Of a DNA stretch of 23,248 nt, positions 15,766 through 23,142 are shown one piece after another (the stretch's first letter is position 1; the number at the start of each line of letters is the position of its first letter). Origin of the DNA: CAYOXD01 sp964407825 (lineage in GTDB: Bacteria; Desulfobacterota; Desulfobacteria; Desulfobacterales; JAFDDL01). Position numbers and translations under genes: made by a program. The DNA lies in contig CAYOXD010000041.1 in NCBI GenBank assembly GCA_964407825.1, positions 1-23,248 on the forward strand, in the 5' to 3' direction. The notes below the pieces were generated by a model. The model saw only the letters and a list, made by a program, of their open reading frames with translations, was not told the origin of the DNA and did no database searches.

Positions 15766-15911
15766 CGTCATCAACGGGGGGGCAGCAGGATCGAGGCACG
15801 CGAGCGTTCGGGTTCGTATCGGAAGGTGATAAGATTCAGGTGCCTTTCAGCATACCCCTCCTTGGACCGCGAACTGCGGGAGGGCCGCAGGGGCGGGGAG
15901 TTTCCGTACGC

Positions 15912-15942
15912 GGCATCAGGGGTGAGGGGCACCCCTGATGCC
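15912..15942 (-). terminator. 12-bp perfect hairpin at the ssb stop codon
   Basis: GGCATCAGGGGT (15912-15923) and ACCCCTGATGCC (15931-15942) form a perfect 12-bp stem with a 7-base loop. It overlaps the last base of the ssb stop codon. No T-tract follows on the minus strand. It is probably the 3' boundary of the ssb mRNA, by termination with help or by blocking exonucleases. Confidence 0.55.
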
Positions 15943-16376
15943 TAGAAGGGGATATCATCCTCCGGCGCTTCTGGAAATGGTTGCGATGACGGTTGCTGCG
16001 CATATGCGTTCGCTGGCGTGCGGGGACTGTCGCCAGCCGCCGAATCCTTTGTTCCCAGCATCTGCATGGCAGAGGCGATAATTTCGGTTGTATACCGGGT
16101 TACCCCGTCCTTCTCCCAGGACCTTGTCTGGAGCTTTCCCTCTATGTAGACCTGTCTGCCCTTGGAGAGGTATTCGCCACAGATTTCACCGAGTCTTCCG
16201 AAGGCGACAATTCGGTGCCATTCGGTTTTTTCTCTTTTTTCCCCGGATTCCTTGTCCTGCCACATCTCGGATGTGGCGATGCTGAAGTTCGCTACGGCCG
16301 ACCCGCTGGGCAGGTATCGCATCTCCGGGTCCCGCCCCAGATTGCCGACCAAGATCACCTTGTTAATGCCTGCCAT
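15942..16376 (-). CDS. ssb: Single-stranded DNA-binding protein
   Basis: This is a 144-aa SSB of the bacterial tetrameric type, which coats single-stranded DNA during replication, repair and recombination. The OB fold starts with GINKVILVGNLGRDPEMRY and includes TEWHRIVAFGRLGE and VYIEGKLQTRSWEKDG. A Gln/Pro/Ser-rich linker leads to the canonical acidic tip DDIPF, which recruits partner proteins. The ATG at 16376 was chosen because GGAAGGG lies eight bases upstream and MAGINKV is a normal family start. The frame remains open to 16469. A strong hairpin starts at the stop codon. The preceding minus-strand gene is an rRNA methyltransferase, 135 bases away, so ssb likely has its own promoter. Confidence 0.95.
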   Translation of the reverse strand: MAGINKVILVGNLGRDPEMRYLPSGSAVANFSIATSEMWQDKESGEKREKTEWHRIVAFGRLGEICGEYLSKGRQVYIEGKLQTRSWEKDGVTRYTTEIIASAMQMLGTKDSAAGDSPRTPANAYAQQPSSQPFPEAPEDDIPF

Positions 16377-16511
16377 CTTCGCCACCCTTCCTTCGTTTAC
16401 GCCGAATTCCAATGAAACCGGCATGGACGTTTCGTCAGCCTCCAGCCCGGCCGAGCAGGGCTGGAGCACGGTAAGAATATTGGCAATCCATATAAAAATC
16501 CGGACGGATTG

Positions 16512-17756
16512 TCAATGATATCCCGAGGGCGGCCCGGAGCCGATAATTCCGATATGTAAGACCAGTTTCAGGCCTCCGTGGTGAAAGGCCCGGGTATGGC
16601 AACGGGAGGAGAACCCGTCGGGTATGGCCCCGGGCGGTGCCAAAATGGCGAAACGCCATCCCTTGAAATCGCTTATGAGTTTGTCGCAGATGGCCGCGGT
16701 GAGGCGCTGGCTTTCCCCTTGGCTGCCGATGCGTCTGCCGTAGGGGGGATTCAGAACGATCAGCCCGGGGAGATCCGGCCGCGGGCGGTCGGGCGGAAGG
16801 GGCATGTGGAAAAAATCCGCGTTCACCACCTGTACCGAACCGCAAAGGTCGCATCTTTCGAGGGTTTCAGAGAGCCGGCGGCACACGGTGGGGTCTTTGT
16901 CCGATGCAAGGATGGCGGCGGCGGCCGGGGCTGCCCCCCCTAGTGCTGCCTGCCTGATATAGGCCCATTGGCGAGGCCGAAAGGCGGGCCAGTGCATGAA
17001 GGCGAAGTCCCGATACCATCCTGGCGGAATGCGGCGTGACATCATGGCGGCTTCGATGGAAAAGCTGCCGGAGCCGCACATGGGATCGAGCAGGGGACGC
17101 TCGGGTTGGTATCCGGCCAGCTTCAGGATGGACGCGGCGGTGGTTTCCCGTAAAGGGGCGCGGCCGCCATGGGTTTTAATGCCGCGCTTATAGAGGTTTT
17201 CTCCGCTGCTGTCGATGGAGAGGGTAAAATGGTCCTTGATTGCACGGATGAAAAGGCCCTGTCCGGATTTTCCGGGGGGGGGCTCGGTGGCCTGCCGACC
17301 GAGGCGGGAGGAAATGGCCTTCAGGACCCGTTCTGAAATGGCGCCCGTATGCATCAACCTGGAATGGGTTGCGGCTGCGCGGATATGGATACCCTTTTCC
17401 GGCGGGAGAAAGAGCTCCCATGGGACCTCGGACGCTTTCTTTTCAAGGGACCCGAATCCCGTGGCCTTGAATTCGGCGATTCGCATCAGGATCCGGTTCG
17501 CGGTACGAAGGTGCAGATTGGACCGATAGCAGACGTCAAGGCGGCCGGTGAATTCAACGCCGCCGGGAACCATTCGGGGCATCTGCGCCAGCCCGATTCC
17601 CAGGAGTTCATCCCGGCACAGATGTTCGAGGCCGGGTGCTGTAGCGGCGAAAAAGCCATGGGTGCGCGCCACCACATGGCGCTTGATCCGACGGATCAGA
17701 TTCGGAGGTAAATGCGCATTGATCTGGGAATTTTCCTCTGATAGGCTTTGGGGCAT
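16512..17756 (-). CDS. RlmL-like THUMP-domain 23S rRNA (guanine-N2)-methyltransferase
   Basis: This SAM-dependent RNA methyltransferase is related to the N-terminal half of RlmL, which makes m2G2445 in 23S rRNA. After a short basic start comes the ferredoxin-like/THUMP region (FFAATAPGLEHLCRDEL; YRSNLHLRTANRILMRI). The Rossmann domain has the SAM motif LLDPMCGSGSFSIEAA, with the DPMCGSG core near 224-230, and the catalytic NPPYGRR near 336-342. It has about 414 aa from the ATG at 17756, where AGGG lies seven bases upstream. An ATG at 17789 would add 11 residues but has no Shine-Dalgarno. There is no fused RlmK domain, as expected outside gammaproteobacteria. It is divergent from kamA, with the starts only 20-70 bases apart. 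Confidence 0.9.
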   Translation of the reverse strand: MPQSLSEENSQINAHLPPNLIRRIKRHVVARTHGFFAATAPGLEHLCRDELLGIGLAQMPRMVPGGVEFTGRLDVCYRSNLHLRTANRILMRIAEFKATGFGSLEKKASEVPWELFLPPEKGIHIRAAATHSRLMHTGAISERVLKAISSRLGRQATEPPPGKSGQGLFIRAIKDHFTLSIDSSGENLYKRGIKTHGGRAPLRETTAASILKLAGYQPERPLLDPMCGSGSFSIEAAMMSRRIPPGWYRDFAFMHWPAFRPRQWAYIRQAALGGAAPAAAAILASDKDPTVCRRLSETLERCDLCGSVQVVNADFFHMPLPPDRPRPDLPGLIVLNPPYGRRIGSQGESQRLTAAICDKLISDFKGWRFAILAPPGAIPDGFSSRCHTRAFHHGGLKLVLHIGIIGSGPPSGYH

Positions 17757-17809
17757 CGAAGAACCCTGCTCGTTGGAAGAAGATGGCATGACCGATAGTA
17801 AACCACAGG

Positions 17810-18874
17810 ATGCGCTTGAAACAAATGCTGAATCATCCGGAAAACTGGCACGATATTCTTGACCAGAGCCTGACCACGGCTGACGCCGTGGCCCGGCACC
17901 TGCCGGTGGACCGGCATCGCCTGGCTGAGATCTGCGAGCGCTATCCCCTGCGCATCAATCCTTACTATTTTTCCCTCATCGAGGCGCCGGGGGATCCCAT
18001 CTGGCGGCAGGTGATACCGGATGCCGCCGAGTTAAGCGATGATTCCGGATGCCCGGATCCCCTGGCCGAGGAACCCCTCTCTCCCGTGCCCCATCTGATT
18101 CACCGGTATCCGGACCGGGCGGTGCTGCTGGTTTCAAACCAGTGCGCGGCCTACTGCCGGTTCTGTATGAGAAAGCGCCGGGTGGGCAAGACCGCGTCGG
18201 CCCTGACCGCGGTGCGGCTCGACGCGGTCGTGGGCTACCTGCGCCAGCAGACCCGGGTGCGGGACGTCATCCTCTCCGGCGGGGATCCCCTCATGCTGGA
18301 AACCGGGGAGTTGGAAACGATTCTCACTGCCCTTCATGGCATTTCCCATGTCGAGGTGCTTCGAATTCACACCCGGGTCCCCTGTACCCTGCCCCAGAGA
18401 ATCACGCCCTCCCTGGTGGAGATGCTGAGGCTCTTTTTTCCCCTCTATATCAATGTACACTTCAACCATCCCCGGGAAATCACGGCTGCTTCCGCGGCGG
18501 CATGTGCCCGGCTGGCGGACGCCGGTATTCCCCTCGGCAACCAGAGCGTCTTGCTAAAGGGCGTCAACGATACACCCGATGTGCTCAAGATCCTATTCCG
18601 GAGGCTGCTCACGCTCCGGGCCCGGCCCTACTACCTGCATCACCCGGATCCGGTACGGGGTACCGGCCATTTCCGTCTCCCCATCCAGACCGGCTTGCGT
18701 GTCATGGCGGGCCTTCAGGGGCATACCTCGGGGCTGTGCCTGCCCCATTACGTGATCGATGTGCCGGGCGGCGGCGGCAAGGTGCCCCTGCTGCCGGAAT
18801 ATATTCAGGGGAACGATGAGCGGGTCCTGCGGGTGAAGACCTATACCGGAACGGTATTTGAATATCCTGTTTAG
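17810..18874 (+). CDS. kamA: Lysine 2,3-aminomutase (radical SAM, PLP)
   Basis: This 354-aa radical-SAM enzyme of the KamA family converts L-lysine to beta-lysine. The [4Fe-4S] cluster motif is C112-x3-C116-x2-C119 (NQCAAYCRFCMRKR). The PLP lysine is K324 in PGGGGKVP. D280 (HHPDPVRG) and D317 (VIDVPGG) are 37 residues apart and align with the two Asp residues that bind the lysine side chain in clostridial KamA. EpmB and glutamate aminomutases lack this combination, so true lysine aminomutase activity is favoured. It is shorter than clostridial KamA at the C-terminus, so the oligomer may differ. Start codons at 17810 and 17825 both have poor ribosome binding sites. No beta-lysine acetyltransferase (ablB) or EF-P gene is adjacent. 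Confidence 0.88.
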   Translation: MRLKQMLNHPENWHDILDQSLTTADAVARHLPVDRHRLAEICERYPLRINPYYFSLIEAPGDPIWRQVIPDAAELSDDSGCPDPLAEEPLSPVPHLIHRYPDRAVLLVSNQCAAYCRFCMRKRRVGKTASALTAVRLDAVVGYLRQQTRVRDVILSGGDPLMLETGELETILTALHGISHVEVLRIHTRVPCTLPQRITPSLVEMLRLFFPLYINVHFNHPREITAASAAACARLADAGIPLGNQSVLLKGVNDTPDVLKILFRRLLTLRARPYYLHHPDPVRGTGHFRLPIQTGLRVMAGLQGHTSGLCLPHYVIDVPGGGGKVPLLPEYIQGNDERVLRVKTYTGTVFEYPV

Positions 18875-18876
18875 CC

Positions 18877-18892
18877 ATAGGGGACGCCCTAT
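18877..18892. terminator. Small palindromic hairpin between convergent genes
   Basis: ATAGGG (18877-18882) and CCCTAT (18887-18892) flank GACG, between the kamA stop and the thioredoxin stop. This is the expected place for a shared terminator. The stem is short and lacks a T-tract, so the call is tentative. Confidence 0.3.
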
Positions 18893-19470
18893 CCAAGATA
18901 CCGCGTCATTCGTTGAACCAGCTGATTTTTCGGCACTGCCCCCACCATCGTATCCCGCAGCTTTCCCCCATCGAAAACGAGGCCGGTGGGCGTGCTTTGA
19001 ATGTGAAACCGGCCGGCCACCAGGGGGTTCTTATCCACATCGATCCGGCAGACGCGGATTCGCCCCCGCCACTGGGCGGCCAGCTGATCGACCACCGGCA
19101 TGGTCATGCGGCATACCGAGCACCAGGCGGCCCAGCAATCCAGATACACCGGCAGGGGGGAATTGAGAACCCATTTTTCGAAATCGGCGTCAGTGACAGT
19201 GATGGGCCGGTCGATCAGAATATCATCGGTTTGAATCGGATGGTGGCATTTGCCGCATTTGGGGTTTTCGGGCAGCTTGTCCATGGGAATCCGGTTTTTC
19301 CCGCCGCATTGGCTGCACCTGAGAATGAGAGCGTCCGCCGCGTACTGTTCCGGCCTCAGGGGCGCGTGGCATTTGCCGCACTTTGCAAGGGTGCCGCTGG
19401 GGTGTTCCGTGATGCGGTTCCGGGTGCCGCATGCCTGGCATGTGACGATTTTGTTTCCGGCATCGTTCAT
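18889..19470 (-). CDS. Thioredoxin with two N-terminal zinc ribbons (TrxC-like)
   Basis: This is a 193-aa cytoplasmic thiol-disulfide protein. Two zinc ribbons with identical spacing come first: C11/C14/C31/C34 and C52/C55/C72/C75. A thioredoxin domain follows (about 88-193). E. coli thioredoxin 2 has a single such ribbon, so this looks like an internal duplication. The redox site reads CWAAWCSVC (C117, C120), so the usual Gly-Pro between the cysteines is Ser-Val, which should alter its redox potential. The cis-Pro loop reads STPTGLVFD. An AAGGAGG box lies 11 bases before the ATG. The gene begins 27 bases after the response regulator stop, so it is probably the third gene of a sensor/regulator/thioredoxin operon. 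Confidence 0.9.
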   Translation of the reverse strand: MNDAGNKIVTCQACGTRNRITEHPSGTLAKCGKCHAPLRPEQYAADALILRCSQCGGKNRIPMDKLPENPKCGKCHHPIQTDDILIDRPITVTDADFEKWVLNSPLPVYLDCWAAWCSVCRMTMPVVDQLAAQWRGRIRVCRIDVDKNPLVAGRFHIQSTPTGLVFDGGKLRDTMVGAVPKNQLVQRMTRYLG

Positions 19471-19497
19471 ACTGAAGGGAGCCTCCTTTTCGGCAGA

Positions 19498-20865
19498 TCA
19501 CATCTTGCCGTAGGACTTGAGCTTTTTATGCAGGGTCTTACGTGTTATTCCCAGCCGCCGCGCGGTTTCACTCTTGTTACCGCCTGTCAGGGCCAGGGTG
19601 TTTAAAATGGCGGCTCGTTCAACCTCCGCCAGGGAGGCTTCCCCACCGAGAAGACCGCTCTCGGCCATGGGGGCCGGATCCGGTGACGGCCCTGAGCAGA
19701 TGAGGGGAATTTCACTTCGGTCCAGGTAGGCCGAGCGGGCCAGGACCACGCCCCTTTCCACGGTATTCATCAGTTCCCGAATGTTCCCAGGCCAGTCGTA
19801 GCGGATCATCTGGTCCATGGCGTCGGGGGTGAATCCGTTGATTTTTTTATTGTTCTTGTGGGAATACAGATCCAGGAAGTGCTGGGCCAGAAGGGGGATA
19901 TCCTCCCTTCTTTCCCGCAGCGGTGGAATTTCGATATGGACCACGTCGAGCCGATAGTACAGATCTTCCCGAAAGCGGCCCTGATCGATCAATTCGGCCA
20001 GGTCCTTATTGGTGGCGGCCATGATCCGGACATCCACGGGAATAACCGCCTCGCCGCCCACCCGGGTGATTTCGCGCTCCTGGAGAACCCGAAGCAGCTT
20101 GACCTGAAGGGTCAGGGGCATCTCACTGATCTCGTCCAGAAACAGGCTGCCCTGGTCGGCCTGGGTGAAGCGGCCGTCCTTTTGACGATCGGCGCCGGTA
20201 AAGGCTCCCTTTTCATGTCCGAAGAGCTCCGACTCGAAAAGCGTTTCGGTAATGGCCGCGCAGTTTATTTTGATAAAGGGGCCGGCCTTCCGGGCACTGT
20301 TGTAGTGGATGGCGCCGGCGATCAGTTCCTTTCCAGTGCCGGATTCCCCGGTGATCAGGACCGTTGCCTCGGAAGGGGCCACCAGTGCCACGGTTTCGAG
20401 TACTTCGGTGATCCGGGGGCTGTTTCCGATGATGTTCTGGCGGTCGAACCGGTGGCCGAGGGTTTCCCGAAGCTGCCGGTTTTCTTCCCTCAGCTGAAGG
20501 TGTTCCATGGCCCGGGCCATGGTGAGTCGGAGCTTGTCGAAGTCCAGGGGTTTGGTCAGGTAGTCGTAGGCACCCATTTTAAGGGCCGAAACAGCGGTTT
20601 CCACTGACGAGTAAGCGGTCATGAGGATGATGGGGATGGCGGGGTTGTGGGACTTGATGAGCGGCAGTGCCTCGAGACCCGAGACCTTCAGCATGCGAAT
20701 ATCCATCAGGATCAGATCATAGGCCCGCTTGCGCACCATATCCACGGCGGTGGACCCGTCATCCGCCTCGCTGATGGCGTACCCCCATCCGCCCAGAAGC
20801 GCCCGAAGCATGGTTCGGTGGGCGTGGTCGTCGTCAACCACCAGAATCATCGGTTTTTCTTTCAT
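19498..20865 (-). CDS. NtrC-family sigma-54-dependent response regulator
   Basis: This 455-aa response regulator has a receiver domain (1-120) with D11/D12, phospho-acceptor D55 (LILMDIRM) and K105. The AAA+ activator domain has Walker A GESGTGKE at 173-180 and the sigma-54 contact loop GAFTGA at 220-225. A Fis-type HTH ends the protein (KSETARRLGITRKTLHKKL). All key residues are present, so it should activate sigma-54 promoters when phosphorylated by the kinase encoded 121 bases upstream. GGGAG lies five bases before the ATG. The architecture matches ZraR/HydG and AtoC. Targets are unknown, but the downstream thioredoxin gene is a natural candidate to be co-expressed. Confidence 0.94.
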   Translation of the reverse strand: MKEKPMILVVDDDHAHRTMLRALLGGWGYAISEADDGSTAVDMVRKRAYDLILMDIRMLKVSGLEALPLIKSHNPAIPIILMTAYSSVETAVSALKMGAYDYLTKPLDFDKLRLTMARAMEHLQLREENRQLRETLGHRFDRQNIIGNSPRITEVLETVALVAPSEATVLITGESGTGKELIAGAIHYNSARKAGPFIKINCAAITETLFESELFGHEKGAFTGADRQKDGRFTQADQGSLFLDEISEMPLTLQVKLLRVLQEREITRVGGEAVIPVDVRIMAATNKDLAELIDQGRFREDLYYRLDVVHIEIPPLRERREDIPLLAQHFLDLYSHKNNKKINGFTPDAMDQMIRYDWPGNIRELMNTVERGVVLARSAYLDRSEIPLICSGPSPDPAPMAESGLLGGEASLAEVERAAILNTLALTGGNKSETARRLGITRKTLHKKLKSYGKM

Positions 20866-20986
20866 TCATGCTCCCTTACAGCCAAGTCTCCTGCCCTCTA
20901 TCCAAAACAGGTTCCTTTCTGGACAACATTGCCGGAAGATCCTAAGACTTAACATTTGAAACGGAAAACTTCCAGGGGTGGCGGGA

Positions 20987-22780
20987 TCAGGCGCCTCCCC
21001 CACCATCGTTTTTGGGAGGCTCTGGCAGCGGCAGATGGATCCGGAAGCAGGTTCCTCCCTCTGGACCGCTATGGACGTGGATCGTCCCCTGATGGGCCTC
21101 GATGATTTTATAAACGATGGCCAGGCCTAGACCCGTGCCGGTGGGCTTGGTGGTGAAGTAGGGATCGAATATATGGGTGAGATTTTCCTCCGGGATTCCC
21201 GGGCCCGTATCGCAGATGTGGATGTGAACCTGTCCGGCCTCCGCCTCCCTTTCAATGCTCACCGTCAGCTGGCCACCGTCGGTCATGGCTTCGACCGCGT
21301 TTAAAAATAGGTTCAGCAGGACCTGGTTGATCCGGTCCGAGTCCACATACAGTTGCTCGATATCCGCGGAGGCCTCGAAGTGGGTGTCGATGTGGAGCTC
21401 CCTGGTTCTCTGTTCGATCAGTTTCAGGGCATCCTCGAGGAGGGGACGCGCCGGTGTCCATTTCTTCCGGATCTGAATGGGCCTTGCGAATTCCAGCAGC
21501 TGGCCCACCACCCGGTTCAGTTTGTCCACCTCCTGGATCATGATGCCGGCGATCTGCTGATCCTCGGCATTTTCCGCATAGCGTTCCCTGAAGTAAGTGG
21601 CAAATCCCTTGATGGAGCTGAGGGGGTTGCGGATTTCATGGGCAACGCCGGCGGCCAGGCGGCCGACGGTGGCAAGCCTCTGGGTCCTTGCGATCTCCTT
21701 TCTGAGGGATTCGACCTCACTCATATCCTTTAACAGCAAGACGGAGCCGAAGCTCATGCCGTCCTCGTCAAGAAGCCGGGTGGCGTTGACCTCCACCGGC
21801 ACCACCCGGCCATCCCGGAGCCTGCAGGAGACCTGGTGGTCCACCAGGCGCTCTTGCTCGGCGAGGGGGTCTATCTGGTCCATGAGTTCCCGGGGCAGGC
21901 ACTGCGAACCGGGTTTTCCTGTGGTCTCTGCCACCGGCAGGCGCAGGATACCGCTGGCCGCCTGGTTCATCATGGCGATGGCCCGCCCATGGTCGAGTGC
22001 CACCAAGCCGATGGGCATGTGCTCCACCAGATTGTCCGAGAAGGCCTTGATCCGGGACAGGGATACCCTGGCGGATCGGTAGCCCTGGGCCAGAAACAGA
22101 AAGACGATGCCGCCGAAGCCGATCAGCAGCAATACGGCGCCCATGACGATGGTTTGCCGGATGTCCTGCTGGGTGGCCTCTTCGATGGCCCCCATGTCCA
22201 ATCCGATGAAAATCACCCACTTGTCGGAGGCGGAGGGGATATGAAGGTTTGCGAGAATCGATTGAAACCGTTGAACGAATTTGTCGTGTCCCCAATGCAT
22301 TCCCATGGAAGCACCCGAGGGCATGAAGCGGCTGGTGACCTCGAATACCTTCTGACCCCCCGGCAGAACGACCTGCCGGCCGCTGACAGTGTCGGATTGA
22401 ATGATCTTTTGCAGATCCAGCCCGGACTGGTAGATCCTTCCGATCTGGGACGGATCGTCATGGGCCACGATGCGGCCATGGAGATCGGTTACCATCAGGT
22501 AGACGATATCCGGCTGCTGGGCGGTTTCCGTAAGGAGCCGCTGGAGCTGGAAGCTGTCCCAGTGGGTTCCCATGATGCCGGTGCGGGTGCCGGCTTCGAA
22601 GGTGCGAATCAGCGCCGCCCCCTTCTCAAGGAGAAGATAGGCGGCGCTTTTCTTCTGACGATCGATGGTCTGATAGGTCATGTAGGCAAACAGAGGCAGG
22701 AGGATCCCAATGGCGCCGATGAGGATCCAAGGCGAAGCGCCAACCCAGATGCGGCTATGGGGGGTAGCGGTTTCCATCAT
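20987..22780 (-). CDS. Membrane sensor histidine kinase (ZraS/HydH-like, PAS-containing)
   Basis: This inner-membrane sensor kinase has 597 aa from the ATG at 22780. Membrane segment 1 is at about 16-36. A periplasmic sensor domain of about 170 residues follows, then membrane segment 2 at about 210-231. A PAS domain covers about 250-350. The HisKA domain has H381 (AAGVAHEIRNPLSSIKG), and the ATPase boxes are NLFLNAVEAM, DTGPGIP and GTGLGLA. It is the cognate partner of the sigma-54 response regulator downstream. The start is uncertain: tandem ATGs lie at 22780 and 22777, the frame stays open to a TTG at 22807, and none has a good Shine-Dalgarno. The 121-base gap to the regulator could hold a separate promoter; I found no clear one. 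Confidence 0.92.
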   Translation of the reverse strand: MMETATPHSRIWVGASPWILIGAIGILLPLFAYMTYQTIDRQKKSAAYLLLEKGAALIRTFEAGTRTGIMGTHWDSFQLQRLLTETAQQPDIVYLMVTDLHGRIVAHDDPSQIGRIYQSGLDLQKIIQSDTVSGRQVVLPGGQKVFEVTSRFMPSGASMGMHWGHDKFVQRFQSILANLHIPSASDKWVIFIGLDMGAIEEATQQDIRQTIVMGAVLLLIGFGGIVFLFLAQGYRSARVSLSRIKAFSDNLVEHMPIGLVALDHGRAIAMMNQAASGILRLPVAETTGKPGSQCLPRELMDQIDPLAEQERLVDHQVSCRLRDGRVVPVEVNATRLLDEDGMSFGSVLLLKDMSEVESLRKEIARTQRLATVGRLAAGVAHEIRNPLSSIKGFATYFRERYAENAEDQQIAGIMIQEVDKLNRVVGQLLEFARPIQIRKKWTPARPLLEDALKLIEQRTRELHIDTHFEASADIEQLYVDSDRINQVLLNLFLNAVEAMTDGGQLTVSIEREAEAGQVHIHICDTGPGIPEENLTHIFDPYFTTKPTGTGLGLAIVYKIIEAHQGTIHVHSGPEGGTCFRIHLPLPEPPKNDGGGGA

Positions 22781-23142
22781 GGTAGGAGGCTGCAATTTGG
22801 GTGCCAATTGTTTGTGTTTTTAGATATTCTGCCCCGGCTGCCGCCGGGCGGCGCTCCTGGGCAGCGGGCCTGACCTTTGGCGGTATGAAGGTGGATACTT
22901 ATTGCCCATGTCATTTCTCCTGGTGCAAGGATCCGGGTAATAAGTATTCACCCACTGCGTCTCATAAGCCTTTCGGCCTTGGGTAAAAAGAAAGCGACTA
23001 GTGGCGCCGGCCCCCTGGCCGAACACGGCCGGGCTTAATGAACCTTAGTTCTGTTAGAATCGCTGTGAGATACCGCATCGGGTTGGCGAATTCGTTTCCG
23101 GCATGATACATGAAATCCAGTGGCATGAAAAGGAGGATGGGG
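22781..23142. other. Long intergenic region upstream of the sensor kinase
   Basis: No convincing gene lies in these 362 bases. A minus-strand frame at 22820-23026 has low-complexity composition and overlaps an inverted repeat, so I reject it. The region is rich in dyads: GCTGCC/GGCAGC around 22840-22866, the 18-bp inverted repeat at 22890-22952 and GGCCG-AACA-CGGCC near 23020. It may hold the promoter and operator of the kinase operon, a structured RNA or a dispersed repeat element. Confidence 0.5.
22890..22952. repeat. 18-bp inverted repeat with 27-base spacer
   Basis: The left arm 22890-22907 (GGTGGATACTTATTGCCC) and right arm 22935-22952 (GGGTAATAAGTATTCACC) are complementary at 16 of 18 positions. 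The two exceptions are G-U pairs in plus-strand RNA but mismatches in minus-strand RNA. The core ATACTTATT/AATAAGTAT is perfect. It may be an activator site upstream of the two-component operon, a hairpin RNA or a small repeat element. Confidence 0.75.

Larger units (their letters stand above)
15600..15941. other. Intergenic region between the hybrid kinase and ssb
   Basis: I see no convincing gene in these 342 bases, although reading frames of up to 79 codons exist. They contain five copies of CGACT/AGTCG (15622, 15636, 15663, 15671 reverse, 15718 reverse) in the upstream region of the kinase. Two hairpins are each followed by T-runs when read on the plus strand (15659-15694 and 15746-15765). 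A CTGCGG/CCGCAG hairpin lies at 15874-15890. The ssb 3' hairpin is at 15912-15942. Both flanking genes are on the minus strand. Confidence 0.5.

Noticed and set aside
15706..15945. 79-codon plus-strand frame between the hybrid kinase and ssb
   Set aside because: Basic, repetitive composition, no ribosome binding site, and it runs through hairpins into the ssb stop. Probably chance in GC-rich DNA.
16377..16469. 31-codon N-terminal extension of SSB
   Set aside because: The canonical MAGINKV start at 16376 has a good ribosome binding site, and SSB proteins normally start there.
22820..23026. 68-codon minus-strand frame upstream of the sensor kinase
   Set aside because: It overlaps the inverted repeat at 22890-22952 and GC-rich dyads, has Arg/Pro/Ser-rich low-complexity composition and no recognised domain. 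It is better explained as structured non-coding DNA.
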